Positions 25,031-35,137 of a DNA stretch of 64,000 bases are shown here, piece after piece (within the stretch, counting starts at the first letter, position 1; every line of letters starts with the position of its first letter). Both the position numbers and the translations under genes were made by a program. The notes under the pieces were generated by a model, which was not told the DNA's origin, did not search any database, and saw nothing but the letters and a program-made list of their open reading frames with translations. Location of the stretch: NCBI GenBank assembly GCA_910584195.1, contig CAJTYV010000003.1:124001-188000 (forward strand), written 5' to 3'. The DNA comes from an uncultured Ruminococcus sp. GTDB lineage: Bacteria > Bacillota > Clostridia > Oscillospirales > Ruminococcaceae.

Positions 25031-27337
25031 TCAGTTCTCCTTTCTCTGTCCGACGGCATCTATTTTTCCGTCCTTTTCACATATAAATATTTCATCTATC
25101 TCCGATGCCCTGCTGATTATTATATCGGCAATCTTATCTTCGATCTCCTGTCTGATAACACGTCGAATATCTCTTGCACCGTAAGGCTTTCCGTAAGCCT
25201 CCTCGGCAATAAGATTCAAAACTTCATCGTCATATCGGAGAGATATATTCTTTTCGCTCAGCGGCTCTTTCATCTCGTCAAGCATAAGCGATGCAATAGC
25301 GGCAAAATCAGTCTTTGTAAGCTGTTTGAATACTACCACTTCATCAATACGGCTGATAAACTCGGGTCTCAGGAATTCCCTCAATCCCTTCATTGCCTTA
25401 TCTTTGGAAATTTCGTTGTCTGTGCGGTTAAAGCCTACGCCTATACTCTTATCGGCAGAACCGGCATTAGAGGTCATACAGATTATAGTGTTCTCAAAAT
25501 TGACGGTTCTTCCGTGTGCATCATCTATTTTTCCCTCGTCAAGAATCTGCATGAGAATATTCATAACATCGGGATGCGCCTTTTCGATCTCATCAAAAAG
25601 AATAACTGAATACGGCTTGCGGCGCACTTTTTCGGTAAGCTGACCCGCTTCGTCATATCCTACATATCCGGGAGGCGAGCCTATCATTCTCGCAACAGAA
25701 TGCTTTTCCATATACTCAGTCATATCAAGGCGTATCAGCGGTTCCGTAGAATCAAACAGCTCCTCGGAAACAGCCTTGACAAGCTCTGTTTTGCCAACTC
25801 CCGTAGGTCCTACAAATATAAAGGACGCAGGTCTGCGACGCTTATTAAGCTGAACCCTCGTTCGCTTTATAGCCTTTGCAAGCACAGAAACAGCTTCATC
25901 CTGACCGAGAACGCGCTTTTTCAAAGCCTCCTCCAAACGGGCAATCTTCAAAAACTCAGTTTCCGCTATCTTACTTGAAGGAATGCCGGTCCAAAGCTCA
26001 ACCACCTTTGTGATGTCCGATTCCGTGACCTGAATATCGTTTATCTTTTCACGCAACCTCTGTTCCTGAGCGTTTGCCTGCACAAGTCTGCTTCTCATTT
26101 CGGCAATTGCCTCGTAATCAGGTTCAGGATCCTCCGACATATTTTTTATCATCTCGTCCAGAACCTTTACTTCCTTCAGCACCTTTGCATGTTCTGCCAA
26201 TTCGGGCGAACGTATGCTTGCGTAAGCGCAGCCCTCGTCCATAAGGTCGATAGCTTTATCGGGCAGGAAACGATCGGTAATATATCTTTCAGAAAGCACC
26301 GCGCACACACGTATAAGATAATCCGAAATATGCACCTTATGATAATCTTCGTAATACTGCTTTATACCGAGCAGAACGCTTACCGTGTCTTCTATAGTCG
26401 GCTCGGCAACGGTAACCGGCTGAAAACGTCTTTCAAGCGCGGAGTCCTTTTCAATGTACTTACGGTATTCGCCGAACGTAGTAGCGCCTATTACCTGTAC
26501 CTCTCCTCTCGAAAGAGCAGGCTTCAAAATATTAGCCGCATTCATCGAGCCCTCAGAGTCGCCTGCACCGACAAGATTGTGAACCTCGTCAATAAAGAGA
26601 ATAACGTTTCCTTCTCGCTTAACTTCATCTACCAATCCCTTTACACGGCTTTCAAACTGTCCTCTGAACTGAGTACCTGCCACAAGCGACGTTAAATCAA
26701 GCAGATATACTTTCTTATCCGCAAGGTTAAACGGAACGTCTCCCGAATTTATACGCTGAGCTATGCCCTCGGCAATAGCGGTCTTACCAACGCCGGGTTC
26801 ACCGATAAGACAGGGGTTGTTCTTTGTACGGCGTGAAAGTATCTGAACTACTCTCGCTATCTCTTTATCCCTGCCGATAATTCGATCCAATTCGCCGTCA
26901 GCCGCTTTTTTGGAAAGATTGGTACAGTAGCTGCTGAGAAAACGAAGTTCCTTTTTCTTTTTATCCTTTTTTTCTTTATCACGATTTCTTCCGAAAAAGC
27001 CTTTGGCAGCAGACTCGCCGTTCTTTTCCTCCTTAACGGGTTCCGCTTCTTCGAACGTCTTATTTGTGACGCCGAACATGTTCGACAGAAAATCGGGCAT
27101 AAGTCCCGAACCGCCCATCTCAAACGAATCTCCGTCCAGCATATCCATCATCTGCTCCGAGAGATGATCGATTTCCTCCTCGGAAATACCCAAACGCTCC
27201 ATGTATTCCGCCACCTGCGGCACGTTTTTCTCCCTCGCGCAATTAAGGCATAAACCCTCATTCTTCTTTTCATTCCCCTTTATCGAGGTAATAAACACGA
27301 CCGCCGGACGTTTTTTGCAGTTACTGCACATTATCAT
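25031..27337 (-). CDS. ClpC-like AAA+ unfoldase with N-terminal zinc finger
   Basis: 768 residues. Instead of the usual Clp N-domain, it opens with MIMCSNCKKRPAVVF...CLNC, a McsA-like zinc motif, then an acidic/basic linker to about residue 145. AAA-1 has GEPGVGKTAIAEG near 183 and LFIDEVHNLVGAG near 252. AAA-2 has GPTGVGKTELVKA near 515 and ILFDEIEKAHPDV near 580. The IGVGF loop near 645 resembles the ClpP-binding tripeptide, so the protein likely feeds ClpP. The zinc finger probably selects substrates or partners. It heads toward the cohesin lipoprotein gene in the same transcript. Confidence 0.85.
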   Translation of the reverse strand: MIMCSNCKKRPAVVFITSIKGNEKKNEGLCLNCAREKNVPQVAEYMERLGISEEEIDHLSEQMMDMLDGDSFEMGGSGLMPDFLSNMFGVTNKTFEEAEPVKEEKNGESAAKGFFGRNRDKEKKDKKKKELRFLSSYCTNLSKKAADGELDRIIGRDKEIARVVQILSRRTKNNPCLIGEPGVGKTAIAEGIAQRINSGDVPFNLADKKVYLLDLTSLVAGTQFRGQFESRVKGLVDEVKREGNVILFIDEVHNLVGAGDSEGSMNAANILKPALSRGEVQVIGATTFGEYRKYIEKDSALERRFQPVTVAEPTIEDTVSVLLGIKQYYEDYHKVHISDYLIRVCAVLSERYITDRFLPDKAIDLMDEGCAYASIRSPELAEHAKVLKEVKVLDEMIKNMSEDPEPDYEAIAEMRSRLVQANAQEQRLREKINDIQVTESDITKVVELWTGIPSSKIAETEFLKIARLEEALKKRVLGQDEAVSVLAKAIKRTRVQLNKRRRPASFIFVGPTGVGKTELVKAVSEELFDSTEPLIRLDMTEYMEKHSVARMIGSPPGYVGYDEAGQLTEKVRRKPYSVILFDEIEKAHPDVMNILMQILDEGKIDDAHGRTVNFENTIICMTSNAGSADKSIGVGFNRTDNEISKDKAMKGLREFLRPEFISRIDEVVVFKQLTKTDFAAIASLMLDEMKEPLSEKNISLRYDDEVLNLIAEEAYGKPYGARDIRRVIRQEIEDKIADIIISRASEIDEIFICEKDGKIDAVGQRKEN

Positions 27338-27424
27338 TTAAAATTTTCCTCCAAAACAGTAATATATTTATAATAAACCGTATCTTAACGGAAGCTTTCG
27401 AAAAAGCGTCTATACTCGTCTGCT

Positions 27425-28327
27425 TTACAAATTCGCCGCATATTCGTAAAAATATTTAAAAACATATGATTTTTCAACGGCTTCATTATTAAAGAACAGC
27501 ATTTCATCACTCCCCATAACAGCCCATAAACGAACATTCACAGCAATAGCAAAAACGATCACCGCCGCCGAAATAACTCCGGCAAGACCTCCGATAATAT
27601 GAGAAGGAACTCCTGTTGCCGCTGTGTCCCTTCTTCCGAGCAAAGAGTTTGAGCTGAATACTATAAGCAGTCCCAAAGCAATAAACGCTGTTAAAAATAC
27701 AATCAGACGAATAATCGTCCCGTATGCCCCCGATGTATAATGCTCTGCGATATACAACGCTGCCGGACGCATATTCTCCTGATCCATTAACAAAGGGATA
27801 AGCTCCTGCATTCCGCTACTGTCCCTGCGTATTGTCTCCGCAGCCGTTTCAGCCGCAAATTTATTAAGGGCTTCCTCCGCAATATCTCTTATAACAACTG
27901 CATAACCCTCATGTATTTTTTCAAGAAGAATATCGTTGTTCTCCTCAACCTTTCTTGCATTAATATTATTAACATATTTTGCAACAGATTCGTCATATTG
28001 TACATCCGACTCCAAAATATTTGCCAGCTTGTTTTTATCGACCTTTATACTGTAACCCATACTTTCAAGGTACGATACATATTTTTCGGTAAAAGTGCCG
28101 CTGTCAATACATTTTTCAATTTTTTTGGCGCTGCTGTTTTTTATAGTGCTGCCGCTAAGACTGTCGGCAGCTGCACTGCTTATGCCAAATGCCGCAGCTG
28201 CTGCAATAACCAATCCGAGCGCCGTAACGATCCCTTTCATAACGCCTTTTCTTCCGCTGAGGAAAATACATATCAGCAGTGCAGCGCCCGCTATAACGTC
28301 ATAAAACCACCAGAATTGTGTTCCCAT
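27425..28327 (-). CDS. CvpA-family membrane protein
   Basis: 300 residues. The CvpA pattern is visible: N-terminal YDVIAGAALLICIFLSGRKG, followed by KGIVTALGLVIAAAAAFG, and membrane helices near 190-225 and 245-270. A long extracytoplasmic loop lies between. CvpA proteins are linked to colicin V export or envelope homeostasis in other bacteria; here the role is unknown. The gene lies 12 bases after DUF5711 and 87 bases before the Clp gene. Confidence 0.7.
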   Translation of the reverse strand: MGTQFWWFYDVIAGAALLICIFLSGRKGVMKGIVTALGLVIAAAAAFGISSAAADSLSGSTIKNSSAKKIEKCIDSGTFTEKYVSYLESMGYSIKVDKNKLANILESDVQYDESVAKYVNNINARKVEENNDILLEKIHEGYAVVIRDIAEEALNKFAAETAAETIRRDSSGMQELIPLLMDQENMRPAALYIAEHYTSGAYGTIIRLIVFLTAFIALGLLIVFSSNSLLGRRDTAATGVPSHIIGGLAGVISAAVIVFAIAVNVRLWAVMGSDEMLFFNNEAVEKSYVFKYFYEYAANL

Positions 28328-28339
28328 AACGTGACTCCT

Positions 28340-29506
28340 TTAACTTTCGTAATTAATTCTGTCTATCCCGTTAAAGCTTTTCAGGAAAACATATCTGCCG
28401 CTTCTGACAAAACCTGTATAAGAATCGTTTACCTGTGCTGTTGACCTGAGACTGCCCTCAAAATCATAAGCAAGAACGGAATTTTTCGTCATAACATATG
28501 CAAGACCCTCGCTGACAGTCACATCGATCAGCGGACTATCGAAATTCATCTCCAGCGGTTCTTTTCCTATCCCGTCAAAAAGCGTCATAACGTACTTTCG
28601 CGTATCGTCGCTGTTTATAATAACGGCGGTTTTGCCATTTTCACATGCTCCGCCGGCAAATTCGCCGTCATATCGGTAAAGAGAGCTTATCTTACCGTTC
28701 TCGTCAACGTATCCGCAGGCGTCTATGCCAATGACCGCAGCGCCGTTCCCGAATCCGCAGACCTCCACGCCAAGCGTATCGAGTCCGGGAGAAGTCCAAT
28801 TTTCGCTGCTTTCCGTAAACAAGGTTTCCTGAACAGACGTTACAAGCGAACCGTTTTCCGCGTATATGTAACTGATAACGCATCCCATGCTGTCCTCGAT
28901 AAAGCTTATGTCATTAACGCGCTCAACACATTTTCGTTCATAAATAAACTTTCCGTCACGGTCAAAAACATTGATCTCGCAGTCATAATCAGCCGAAGTA
29001 GTCACAACCGCCGTATATCCCTCGGCGCTCAGACGAACAAACATGATATTTTCTTCAAGCTCTTTTGAATAAAGAACATCGTTTCTGTCCTCTACACTGA
29101 AACGGCTGCCGCCGCTTTCATAAATAAGCGACCTGCCGTTAACGACATTCATTACTGCATTAGTATATGCATGCTGACGGTGTTTGATAAGTCCGCCTTC
29201 GTTACTGTAGATATAAATACTTGAATCGCACAGAACAAAAAGCATATTATCCGAACAGTCAAGCTGATATGTACCGCCGCCGCTTACTTCGATAGGAAAG
29301 TTACCCTGCGCAAGACTACCATCGTTTACTATGGTAGTGTACTGCTTTCCGATACCGCGAAGCTTCGGCAGCCAAAGCTCCTGCGTTAAAAATATCACCG
29401 TCCCGATAACCAGTATGATCAGAAATACTGCAAATCTTACAAGTCGTTTCTTCCTTTTTTCTCTATTCTTTTTTTCTATAGCGTCATTTGCATCATACAT
29501 CGGCAT
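28340..29506 (-). CDS. DUF5711-family membrane-anchored beta-propeller protein
   Basis: 388 residues. A basic cytoplasmic N-terminus (to about 23) and one membrane helix (about 24-44) precede an extracytoplasmic beta-propeller-like domain with repeated strands such as VLCDSSIYIYSNEG and INVFDRDGKFIYERK. The family is DUF5711, of unknown function. The start ATG at 29506 has GGAGGATT upstream. It precedes CvpA in a probable operon. Confidence 0.75.
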   Translation of the reverse strand: MPMYDANDAIEKKNREKRKKRLVRFAVFLIILVIGTVIFLTQELWLPKLRGIGKQYTTIVNDGSLAQGNFPIEVSGGGTYQLDCSDNMLFVLCDSSIYIYSNEGGLIKHRQHAYTNAVMNVVNGRSLIYESGGSRFSVEDRNDVLYSKELEENIMFVRLSAEGYTAVVTTSADYDCEINVFDRDGKFIYERKCVERVNDISFIEDSMGCVISYIYAENGSLVTSVQETLFTESSENWTSPGLDTLGVEVCGFGNGAAVIGIDACGYVDENGKISSLYRYDGEFAGGACENGKTAVIINSDDTRKYVMTLFDGIGKEPLEMNFDSPLIDVTVSEGLAYVMTKNSVLAYDFEGSLRSTAQVNDSYTGFVRSGRYVFLKSFNGIDRINYES

Positions 29507-29591
29507 GAGAATAATCCTCCGTCAACGCGCTTTCTGCTGCCTCACGGCAAAAAAGAAAGGCGCTGCTTCAACTTTATTTTTTTGCTGTCAT

Positions 29592-30326
29592 TCAATAAAA
29601 TACTTTGTTAAGATACAAGCCGTGCGCCATTGCGGTTCTTCCTGCTTTCAGCCTGTCCCTTGCGGCAAGAATCTTCGGCATATCGTCAGGAGAAAAACGT
29701 CCCTCGCTTACATCGATCAAAGTTCCTGCAATTATCCTAATCATATTATACAGAAAACCATCGCCTTTTACAAGTATTATCACAGAAGTTCCACTATTTT
29801 CTATTTCAATCGAATAAATAGTTCTGACAGTTGTTGAAACAGATGTGCAGTCTGCACAAAAAGATGCAAAATCATGAGTACCCACAAGATGAGCAGCGGC
29901 TTTTTTTGCTGCCTCAATATCAAATTTTCTGCGGTAGTGAAAGGCGAGATCCGAACCGAAAGGATCTTTTGATTCGCTGCAATGTATTTTATAAATATAC
30001 TCTTTTCCTTTGCAGTCAAATCTTGCATGAAAGTCAAGAGAAACGTCCTCGCAGCTTAGTATGGAAATATCCTCGGGCAGTTCACCGTTTACGCCCCTGC
30101 AAAAACCGATATTGCTTATTTTACTTTCGGTTTTAACATTAAAACAGAATTCCCTGGCATGAACTCCCGTATCGGTGCGCGAGCAGCCGATTATCGCAGC
30201 CTGCTCGTTCAATACCTTAGATACAGCTCTTTCCAATACCTCCTGAACGGTAAGAGCATTGCTTTGACGCTGGAAACCATGATACTTAGTTCCCCGATAT
30301 GCCGTCATTACTTTCAGATTTCTCAT
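29592..30326 (-). CDS. truA: tRNA pseudouridine(38-40) synthase TruA
   Basis: 244 residues. TruA modifies uridines 38-40 of the tRNA anticodon arm. The catalytic Asp is in GCSRTDTGVHA near residue 52, and the N-terminal AYRGTKYHGFQRQ and the GDGFLYNMIRIIAGTL motif near 200 are conserved. Its ATG lies inside the 3' end of the upstream YfhO gene, a 41-base overlap in a different frame, which points to one transcript. Confidence 0.93.
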   Translation of the reverse strand: MRNLKVMTAYRGTKYHGFQRQSNALTVQEVLERAVSKVLNEQAAIIGCSRTDTGVHAREFCFNVKTESKISNIGFCRGVNGELPEDISILSCEDVSLDFHARFDCKGKEYIYKIHCSESKDPFGSDLAFHYRRKFDIEAAKKAAAHLVGTHDFASFCADCTSVSTTVRTIYSIEIENSGTSVIILVKGDGFLYNMIRIIAGTLIDVSEGRFSPDDMPKILAARDRLKAGRTAMAHGLYLNKVFY

Positions 30327-33171
30327 CGCTGCTCACCTTTTCCTGTTCCGTCTCATTTTCTTCACTGACTTCGGAACCGTTAGTATCACCGCTCACAGCA
30401 TCCAAAGCTGTGTCAGCTTCTTTTTCCGCCGCCGATTCGGCTCTTTTCTTTTTCCTTGAATCCAAATAAACGAAAAGAACAAACAGCAAAAGCGAACCGC
30501 CGCTTACCATAAGTCCAACGGCAAAACCGTCGGGAGAATATTTAAGAACTATCTTATGCTGCCCCGCGTCCGCATTTATGCCGAGCATTGCGTCAAGCAC
30601 CGGGAAAGTTTCGGCCTTTTTGCCGTCAACGTATACGCTCCAGCCCTTTTCGTAAGGGATCGAGAAATACATTACCCCCTGCTCCTTGACATTAATATCT
30701 CCCTTTATCTTAGTATCGGAAAACTCGGTTATATTAAGCTGTTCATCGGCAAGCCTTCTGTATGCTGCCGCAAACGCCTCTTCATTTAAAGCGTATACCA
30801 CAAAGGAATAATTCCCCGAACGAGTGTCTGATTTGTATTTCAGTTCGGCGGAAGCGATCGAACCGCCTTGTCCCTCTCCCATAGGAAAAGCGATAGAATA
30901 GCCGTTTGACGAAACGGAGGCGTCCGCAGACTCTCCATCGCATGTAACATTGATAGAATCAACGCCGTTGCCTCTTACATAGCCGTACAGATACGCGCCG
31001 TCAACTCCGTCAAAATCATAAGTCGCTTTAGCCTCGGAATCCGCGTCCACAACGCCGAAGAAATATTCTCCGTAGCTTGATTTGTCAACTTCAACGTTAT
31101 CATAGGAAACCATTTTCACAGGCTGCGCGGTGAAAATGCTTGTATCGAGACCGCTTGCCTTTTTCATAACGTCGTTCTGATATTCAAATGGATTCAAGCC
31201 CGGCGAATCGGGAATATCCAGTATCGAAGAATCCATCATAAATCCAAGCGAAAGATTGTATTTATTTTCATAGAGATTTACAGGGTCTACCGAACATACA
31301 GGCTCCAGAAATGCCGAGCTGTTTTTCAGCGGACCGAGCTTTGCCATAACATATTTAAGACCGAGCAGCGAATTTGCTACCGGAGTTCCGGTACGGTAAT
31401 AGAAACGGTTTCCTGCTTCCGAGCCGTAAAGTCCGAGCCGCTGGAAGTATCTTGTAACGGACACATTCGCTGATGAAGAAAACTGCGAAAGTCCATTGTA
31501 TCCGTAAAGCGCGCTGTCGTTGAGCGTATAGGTACTTGTCATTTCCGTGCGGCAAAATTCAGAATTTTCGCGTTCTCTCATTATTTCGAGAACTTTCTGA
31601 ACTTCAATATTGTATGAGGGATAACTGCCATAATCCGAACTGCCTACAGTCTGAACACCGATAATAGCGTTCCGGGACATTTCCGTAATAACAGCTGCCG
31701 CAACGGCAACATTTACAACGGCTCTGAAAACATTCTTGTCTTTAAGAGGCATAAGCTTAATACAAATAAATATCAGTATATAAACTGCCGTAATTATCAA
31801 AGAACTTTTCAGCGCGGCATTGCCGAAACTGAAACCCTCCTCCGTATCCTTATCCGAAAGGTAACACATGTAAAATACTGCGGCAGGCGCGATAACAAGC
31901 ATCGGCAGCTGATACAGCTTTATGCCTTTTTCGGTCATAACATCATATGCACGATAAGCCGCCGCAGCAAGAACAAAGCTGAAAATAAAAGCATATCTGT
32001 ATGGCAGCTGATTTGTTATATGAAAACCGTGCCAAATGTAATTTAGCTGATTCATATTACAGCTTACGGCAATAAGCGCAAGCATAAGCACGGAAGCAAT
32101 TTTTTCACGTATCTTTATTCCTGCCGAGAACAAAAAAACTCCGAAAAGAGTTACCGCAAGCATTCCGCATGCAAAATTAGGCAGTCCTTCCTTTGAAGTC
32201 GGTTCGCTGTAGGAAATAAGGTTCGCAAAAATATCCTGCCACTTTTCAGCCCAGCTTACTTCCGCAGGAAACGTGTTGTTTGCGCTGTAGGTAAGCTTCA
32301 AAGCAAGGTATGAGGGCAGCAGCATAAAAGCGCCCATTCCGATTCCGATAACCGAAGAACGGACGATAAGCCACAGCTTTACGAAGAAATTCTTAAAGCC
32401 TTTCCACTCGATAACGGCAGCGGCGGCAAACATAAATACGGTAAAAATACATGTGAAAAAACCGATATAGTAGTTAGATATGAGAGAGAGCGCAAGAGCC
32501 GCTGTATAAAGCTTCCACTTTCCCTCTCTGCACATCGCCGTAACGCCAAGCATAACAAGCGGAAACAAAGCGATCGTATCAAACCACATAACGTTCCAGT
32601 AATATCCCAGACTGTAACTGCAAAGCGCAAATATTACGGAAAAAATAACGATCGAAAGGTCGCGGCGCTTATATGTGTATCTGAGGAAACAACTGAAAAA
32701 CGCTCCGCAGAAACCGATTTTCGCCGCAAGGATATACATAAGTCCCTCGCGGAGATGCGCTTCGTCAAAAAACACGGAAATCCAATTCAACGGACTTGCA
32801 GCGTAATATGAAATAAGCGAAAGAAAATTCGTGCCTATACCGTTTTGCCATGAATAAAGGAGAGAACCTCCCGTAAGCAGTTTTTCTCGCAGCACACGGA
32901 AAAACGGAAAATACTGATGCCACAGATCAACTACAAGGAACTGATTATCGCCGCTTTCCTTAAACTTGCCGTCCGTAAACCACAGCATATGAATGCCTTC
33001 TTTTTGAAAAGCTATCAGCATTATAATGAAAGGGATAAAAAACGACAAAAGAAAATAAAGCGCTCCCTTTTCGTACATAAAAGCTGCAAATTTACTTTTT
33101 CTGAAACGCTCGGCTCTGAGCTTCCATGATTTACTGTTTATTTTTACATTGCTCTTTTTCTTGTTTTCCAT
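30286..33171 (-). CDS. YfhO-family multi-spanning membrane protein
   Basis: 961 residues with about 13 predicted membrane helices. The N-terminal GALYFLLSFFIPFIIMLI and the loop FRVLREKLLTGGSLLYSW match the YfhO family, GT-C-like proteins proposed to glycosylate lipoteichoic or other envelope polymers in Firmicutes. A soluble extracytoplasmic region (about 480-890) precedes the last helix near 895-915 and a Glu/Ser-rich cytoplasmic tail. The substrate is unknown. It overlaps truA. Confidence 0.82.
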   Translation of the reverse strand: MENKKKSNVKINSKSWKLRAERFRKSKFAAFMYEKGALYFLLSFFIPFIIMLIAFQKEGIHMLWFTDGKFKESGDNQFLVVDLWHQYFPFFRVLREKLLTGGSLLYSWQNGIGTNFLSLISYYAASPLNWISVFFDEAHLREGLMYILAAKIGFCGAFFSCFLRYTYKRRDLSIVIFSVIFALCSYSLGYYWNVMWFDTIALFPLVMLGVTAMCREGKWKLYTAALALSLISNYYIGFFTCIFTVFMFAAAAVIEWKGFKNFFVKLWLIVRSSVIGIGMGAFMLLPSYLALKLTYSANNTFPAEVSWAEKWQDIFANLISYSEPTSKEGLPNFACGMLAVTLFGVFLFSAGIKIREKIASVLMLALIAVSCNMNQLNYIWHGFHITNQLPYRYAFIFSFVLAAAAYRAYDVMTEKGIKLYQLPMLVIAPAAVFYMCYLSDKDTEEGFSFGNAALKSSLIITAVYILIFICIKLMPLKDKNVFRAVVNVAVAAAVITEMSRNAIIGVQTVGSSDYGSYPSYNIEVQKVLEIMRERENSEFCRTEMTSTYTLNDSALYGYNGLSQFSSSANVSVTRYFQRLGLYGSEAGNRFYYRTGTPVANSLLGLKYVMAKLGPLKNSSAFLEPVCSVDPVNLYENKYNLSLGFMMDSSILDIPDSPGLNPFEYQNDVMKKASGLDTSIFTAQPVKMVSYDNVEVDKSSYGEYFFGVVDADSEAKATYDFDGVDGAYLYGYVRGNGVDSINVTCDGESADASVSSNGYSIAFPMGEGQGGSIASAELKYKSDTRSGNYSFVVYALNEEAFAAAYRRLADEQLNITEFSDTKIKGDINVKEQGVMYFSIPYEKGWSVYVDGKKAETFPVLDAMLGINADAGQHKIVLKYSPDGFAVGLMVSGGSLLLFVLFVYLDSRKKKRAESAAEKEADTALDAVSGDTNGSEVSEENETEQEKVSSDEKSESNDGISGN

Positions 33172-33239
33172 TTTGTTACCTCTCTATTATGCTATTAATC
33201 CTCCCCGGCAACCGAGAAGTCTGTTCTTCTGATATTCAG

Positions 33240-33396
33240 AATTTATACCAATAGACATTTGTGCGAATCTTAAAACAAATCTGTCGAATGCCAAGCGAAA
33301 AATCAAAAGCATACAAACGTATTTTAAGCTTTTTCCAACGCAGTAATCAGCGAATTTTACCGAAAATCCGTGCGCAGCGGTTATTGGTATAAGTTA
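33240..33396. repeat. Family B fold-back element (copy 3)
   Basis: Arms AATTTATACCAATA and TATTGGTATAAGTT. The interior has the core blocks CATACAAACGTAT, CCAACGCAGTAATCAGCG, and CCGAAAATCCGTGCG. It ends 10 bases from the ecfT stop. The rest of the 33172-33239 gap shows nothing notable. Confidence 0.7.
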
Positions 33397-33406
33397 TTAT
33401 CGTCAC

Positions 33407-34222
33407 TTACGAAGCATGTTTTAATACAATGCCAAGAGCTATCACTCCGCCGTAAAACACAATCGTTATTGCAAGAGCCGCATAATCTCTCGGCGCAGAA
33501 CAAAGCTGCCTGAGCCTTGTTCTGCCCTCGCCGCCCCGATAACAACGGCATTCCATTGCCGTTGCCAGCTCGTCCGCTCTTCTGAACGCCGATATAAACA
33601 GCGGAACAAGTATAGCTATCATGTTTCTGGCGCGCGTCATAAAACTTCCGCTGTCTATCTCCGCTCCCCTTGCCTTCTGGGCCGCCATTATCTTGTCGGT
33701 TTCTTCTATAAGCGTCGGTATGAACCGCAGCGCGATCGACATCATCATAGCAAGCTCATGCACAGGAACCTTTAATTTTTTCAGCGGCGATAAAAGCCGT
33801 TCTATAGCGTCTGTCAGCGTTATGGGAGACGTTGTATACGTCAGCAGCGAACTGCCCATGATCAACAGCGTTATCCTGATAAGCATGAATATGCTTACTT
33901 CAATACCGTCAGAAGTGAGCTTTATGAATTTCCATTGAAAATACACTTCTCCGCTGCCGATAAAAAACAGATTAAGCACAGCGGTCAAAATCAGAAACGG
34001 CATCAGCGGCTTTACGGACTTGACAAACATCTTAAACGGTATCCGCGATAAAATTATTGCCGCCGCAGTAAACGCAGCTCCCACGCTCAGGCAGGCAATG
34101 TGATCGCCTGCAAAGAGCATCATAATGTATATAAAAGTTATAATTATCTTGAATCTTGGATCGAGCCGATGTATAAGACTGTTCCCCGGGAAGTACTGTC
34201 CTATGGTAATATCTCTCAGCAA
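33407..34222 (-). CDS. ecfT: ECF transporter transmembrane component EcfT
   Basis: 271 residues with about five membrane helices. It couples the two ECF ATPases to swappable substrate-binding S components for vitamins and micronutrients. The ATPase-coupling motifs ARG (AQKARGAEIDSG, near residue 190) and ATAMECRCYRG near 222 fit EcfT. The start ATG overlaps the 3' end of ecfA2 by 7 bases. It is the last gene of the ecf group. Confidence 0.92.
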   Translation of the reverse strand: MLRDITIGQYFPGNSLIHRLDPRFKIIITFIYIMMLFAGDHIACLSVGAAFTAAAIILSRIPFKMFVKSVKPLMPFLILTAVLNLFFIGSGEVYFQWKFIKLTSDGIEVSIFMLIRITLLIMGSSLLTYTTSPITLTDAIERLLSPLKKLKVPVHELAMMMSIALRFIPTLIEETDKIMAAQKARGAEIDSGSFMTRARNMIAILVPLFISAFRRADELATAMECRCYRGGEGRTRLRQLCSAPRDYAALAITIVFYGGVIALGIVLKHAS

Positions 34223-35088
34223 TTTTCAGCGCCTCCTTTTTCGGCAAGCTTTTTCAAAATCAGCTTTTTGGCGTACTCCACGGTGTACACGTCCTTGCCG
34301 AAGTCCAGCCCCTGCTTTTTAAGCCCGATAAAGACCTTTGTGATCTGCGGCACGTCAAGACCGATTTCTGCTATTTCCTCCGAACGGGCAAATACCTTCT
34401 CCGTATCGTCGTAGCAAAAAAGCTTCGACTTGTTCATAACAAGTATCTTATCCGCAAATCCCGCAATGTCCTCCATGCTGTGAGAAACTATGAGGATAGT
34501 ATTTTTCATTCTTTTGTGATACGCCTTTATGTGACTGAGAATTTTGTCTCTGCCGGCAGGGTCAAGTCCTGCCGTAGGCTCGTCCAGAATAAGTACCTTT
34601 GGATTCATAGCCATAACGCCCGCTATGGCAACGCGTCTTTTCTGACCGCCCGAAAGCTCAAACGGCGAACGCTCCAGCAATTCCTCGCCCAAACCTATAT
34701 CGTGAGCTGTTTCTAGAACCCTTTTTTTTATCTCCGCTTCATCCAATCCCATATTTTTCGGACCGAATGCAATATCCTTGAATACCGTCTCTTCAAAAAT
34801 CTGATATTCGGGGTACTGAAAAACAAGTCCCACTTTAAAGCGAACATCGCGGATATTTTTTTTATCTGCCCATATATCCTCTCCGTCAAGCAGAACCTTT
34901 CCCGATGTAGGTTTAAGAAGTCCGTTGAAATGCTGTATCAGCGTGGATTTTCCCGAGCCTGTATGACCCATAACGCCTACCATTTCACCTTCTTCTATTT
35001 TAAGATCTACATGATCGACAGCAGTTTTCTGAAATGGAGAGCCTTCGCTGTAAACATATGTGAGTCCCTGAGTTTCAAGTATTGCCAA
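34216..35088 (-). CDS. ecfA2: ECF transporter ATPase EcfA2
   Basis: 290 residues. Walker A is GHTGSGKST near residue 40, the signature is LSGGQKRRVAIAG near 143, and Walker B is VLILDEPTAG near 165. It is an energy-coupling ATPase that dimerises with EcfA1 under EcfT. In most Firmicutes it directly follows ecfA1; here a dockerin gene lies between them. Confidence 0.93.
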   Translation of the reverse strand: MAILETQGLTYVYSEGSPFQKTAVDHVDLKIEEGEMVGVMGHTGSGKSTLIQHFNGLLKPTSGKVLLDGEDIWADKKNIRDVRFKVGLVFQYPEYQIFEETVFKDIAFGPKNMGLDEAEIKKRVLETAHDIGLGEELLERSPFELSGGQKRRVAIAGVMAMNPKVLILDEPTAGLDPAGRDKILSHIKAYHKRMKNTILIVSHSMEDIAGFADKILVMNKSKLFCYDDTEKVFARSEEIAEIGLDVPQITKVFIGLKKQGLDFGKDVYTVEYAKKLILKKLAEKGGAENC

Positions 35089-35137
35089 TTTTTTACCTCT
35101 CCTTAATCACTACCTACTAAGTTGTAGATAGTACTCT

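Noticed and set aside
30286..30326. 41-base overlap of yfhO and truA as an annotation error
   Set aside because: Both ends are supported: TruA starts as the family does, and the YfhO tail is open to 30286.
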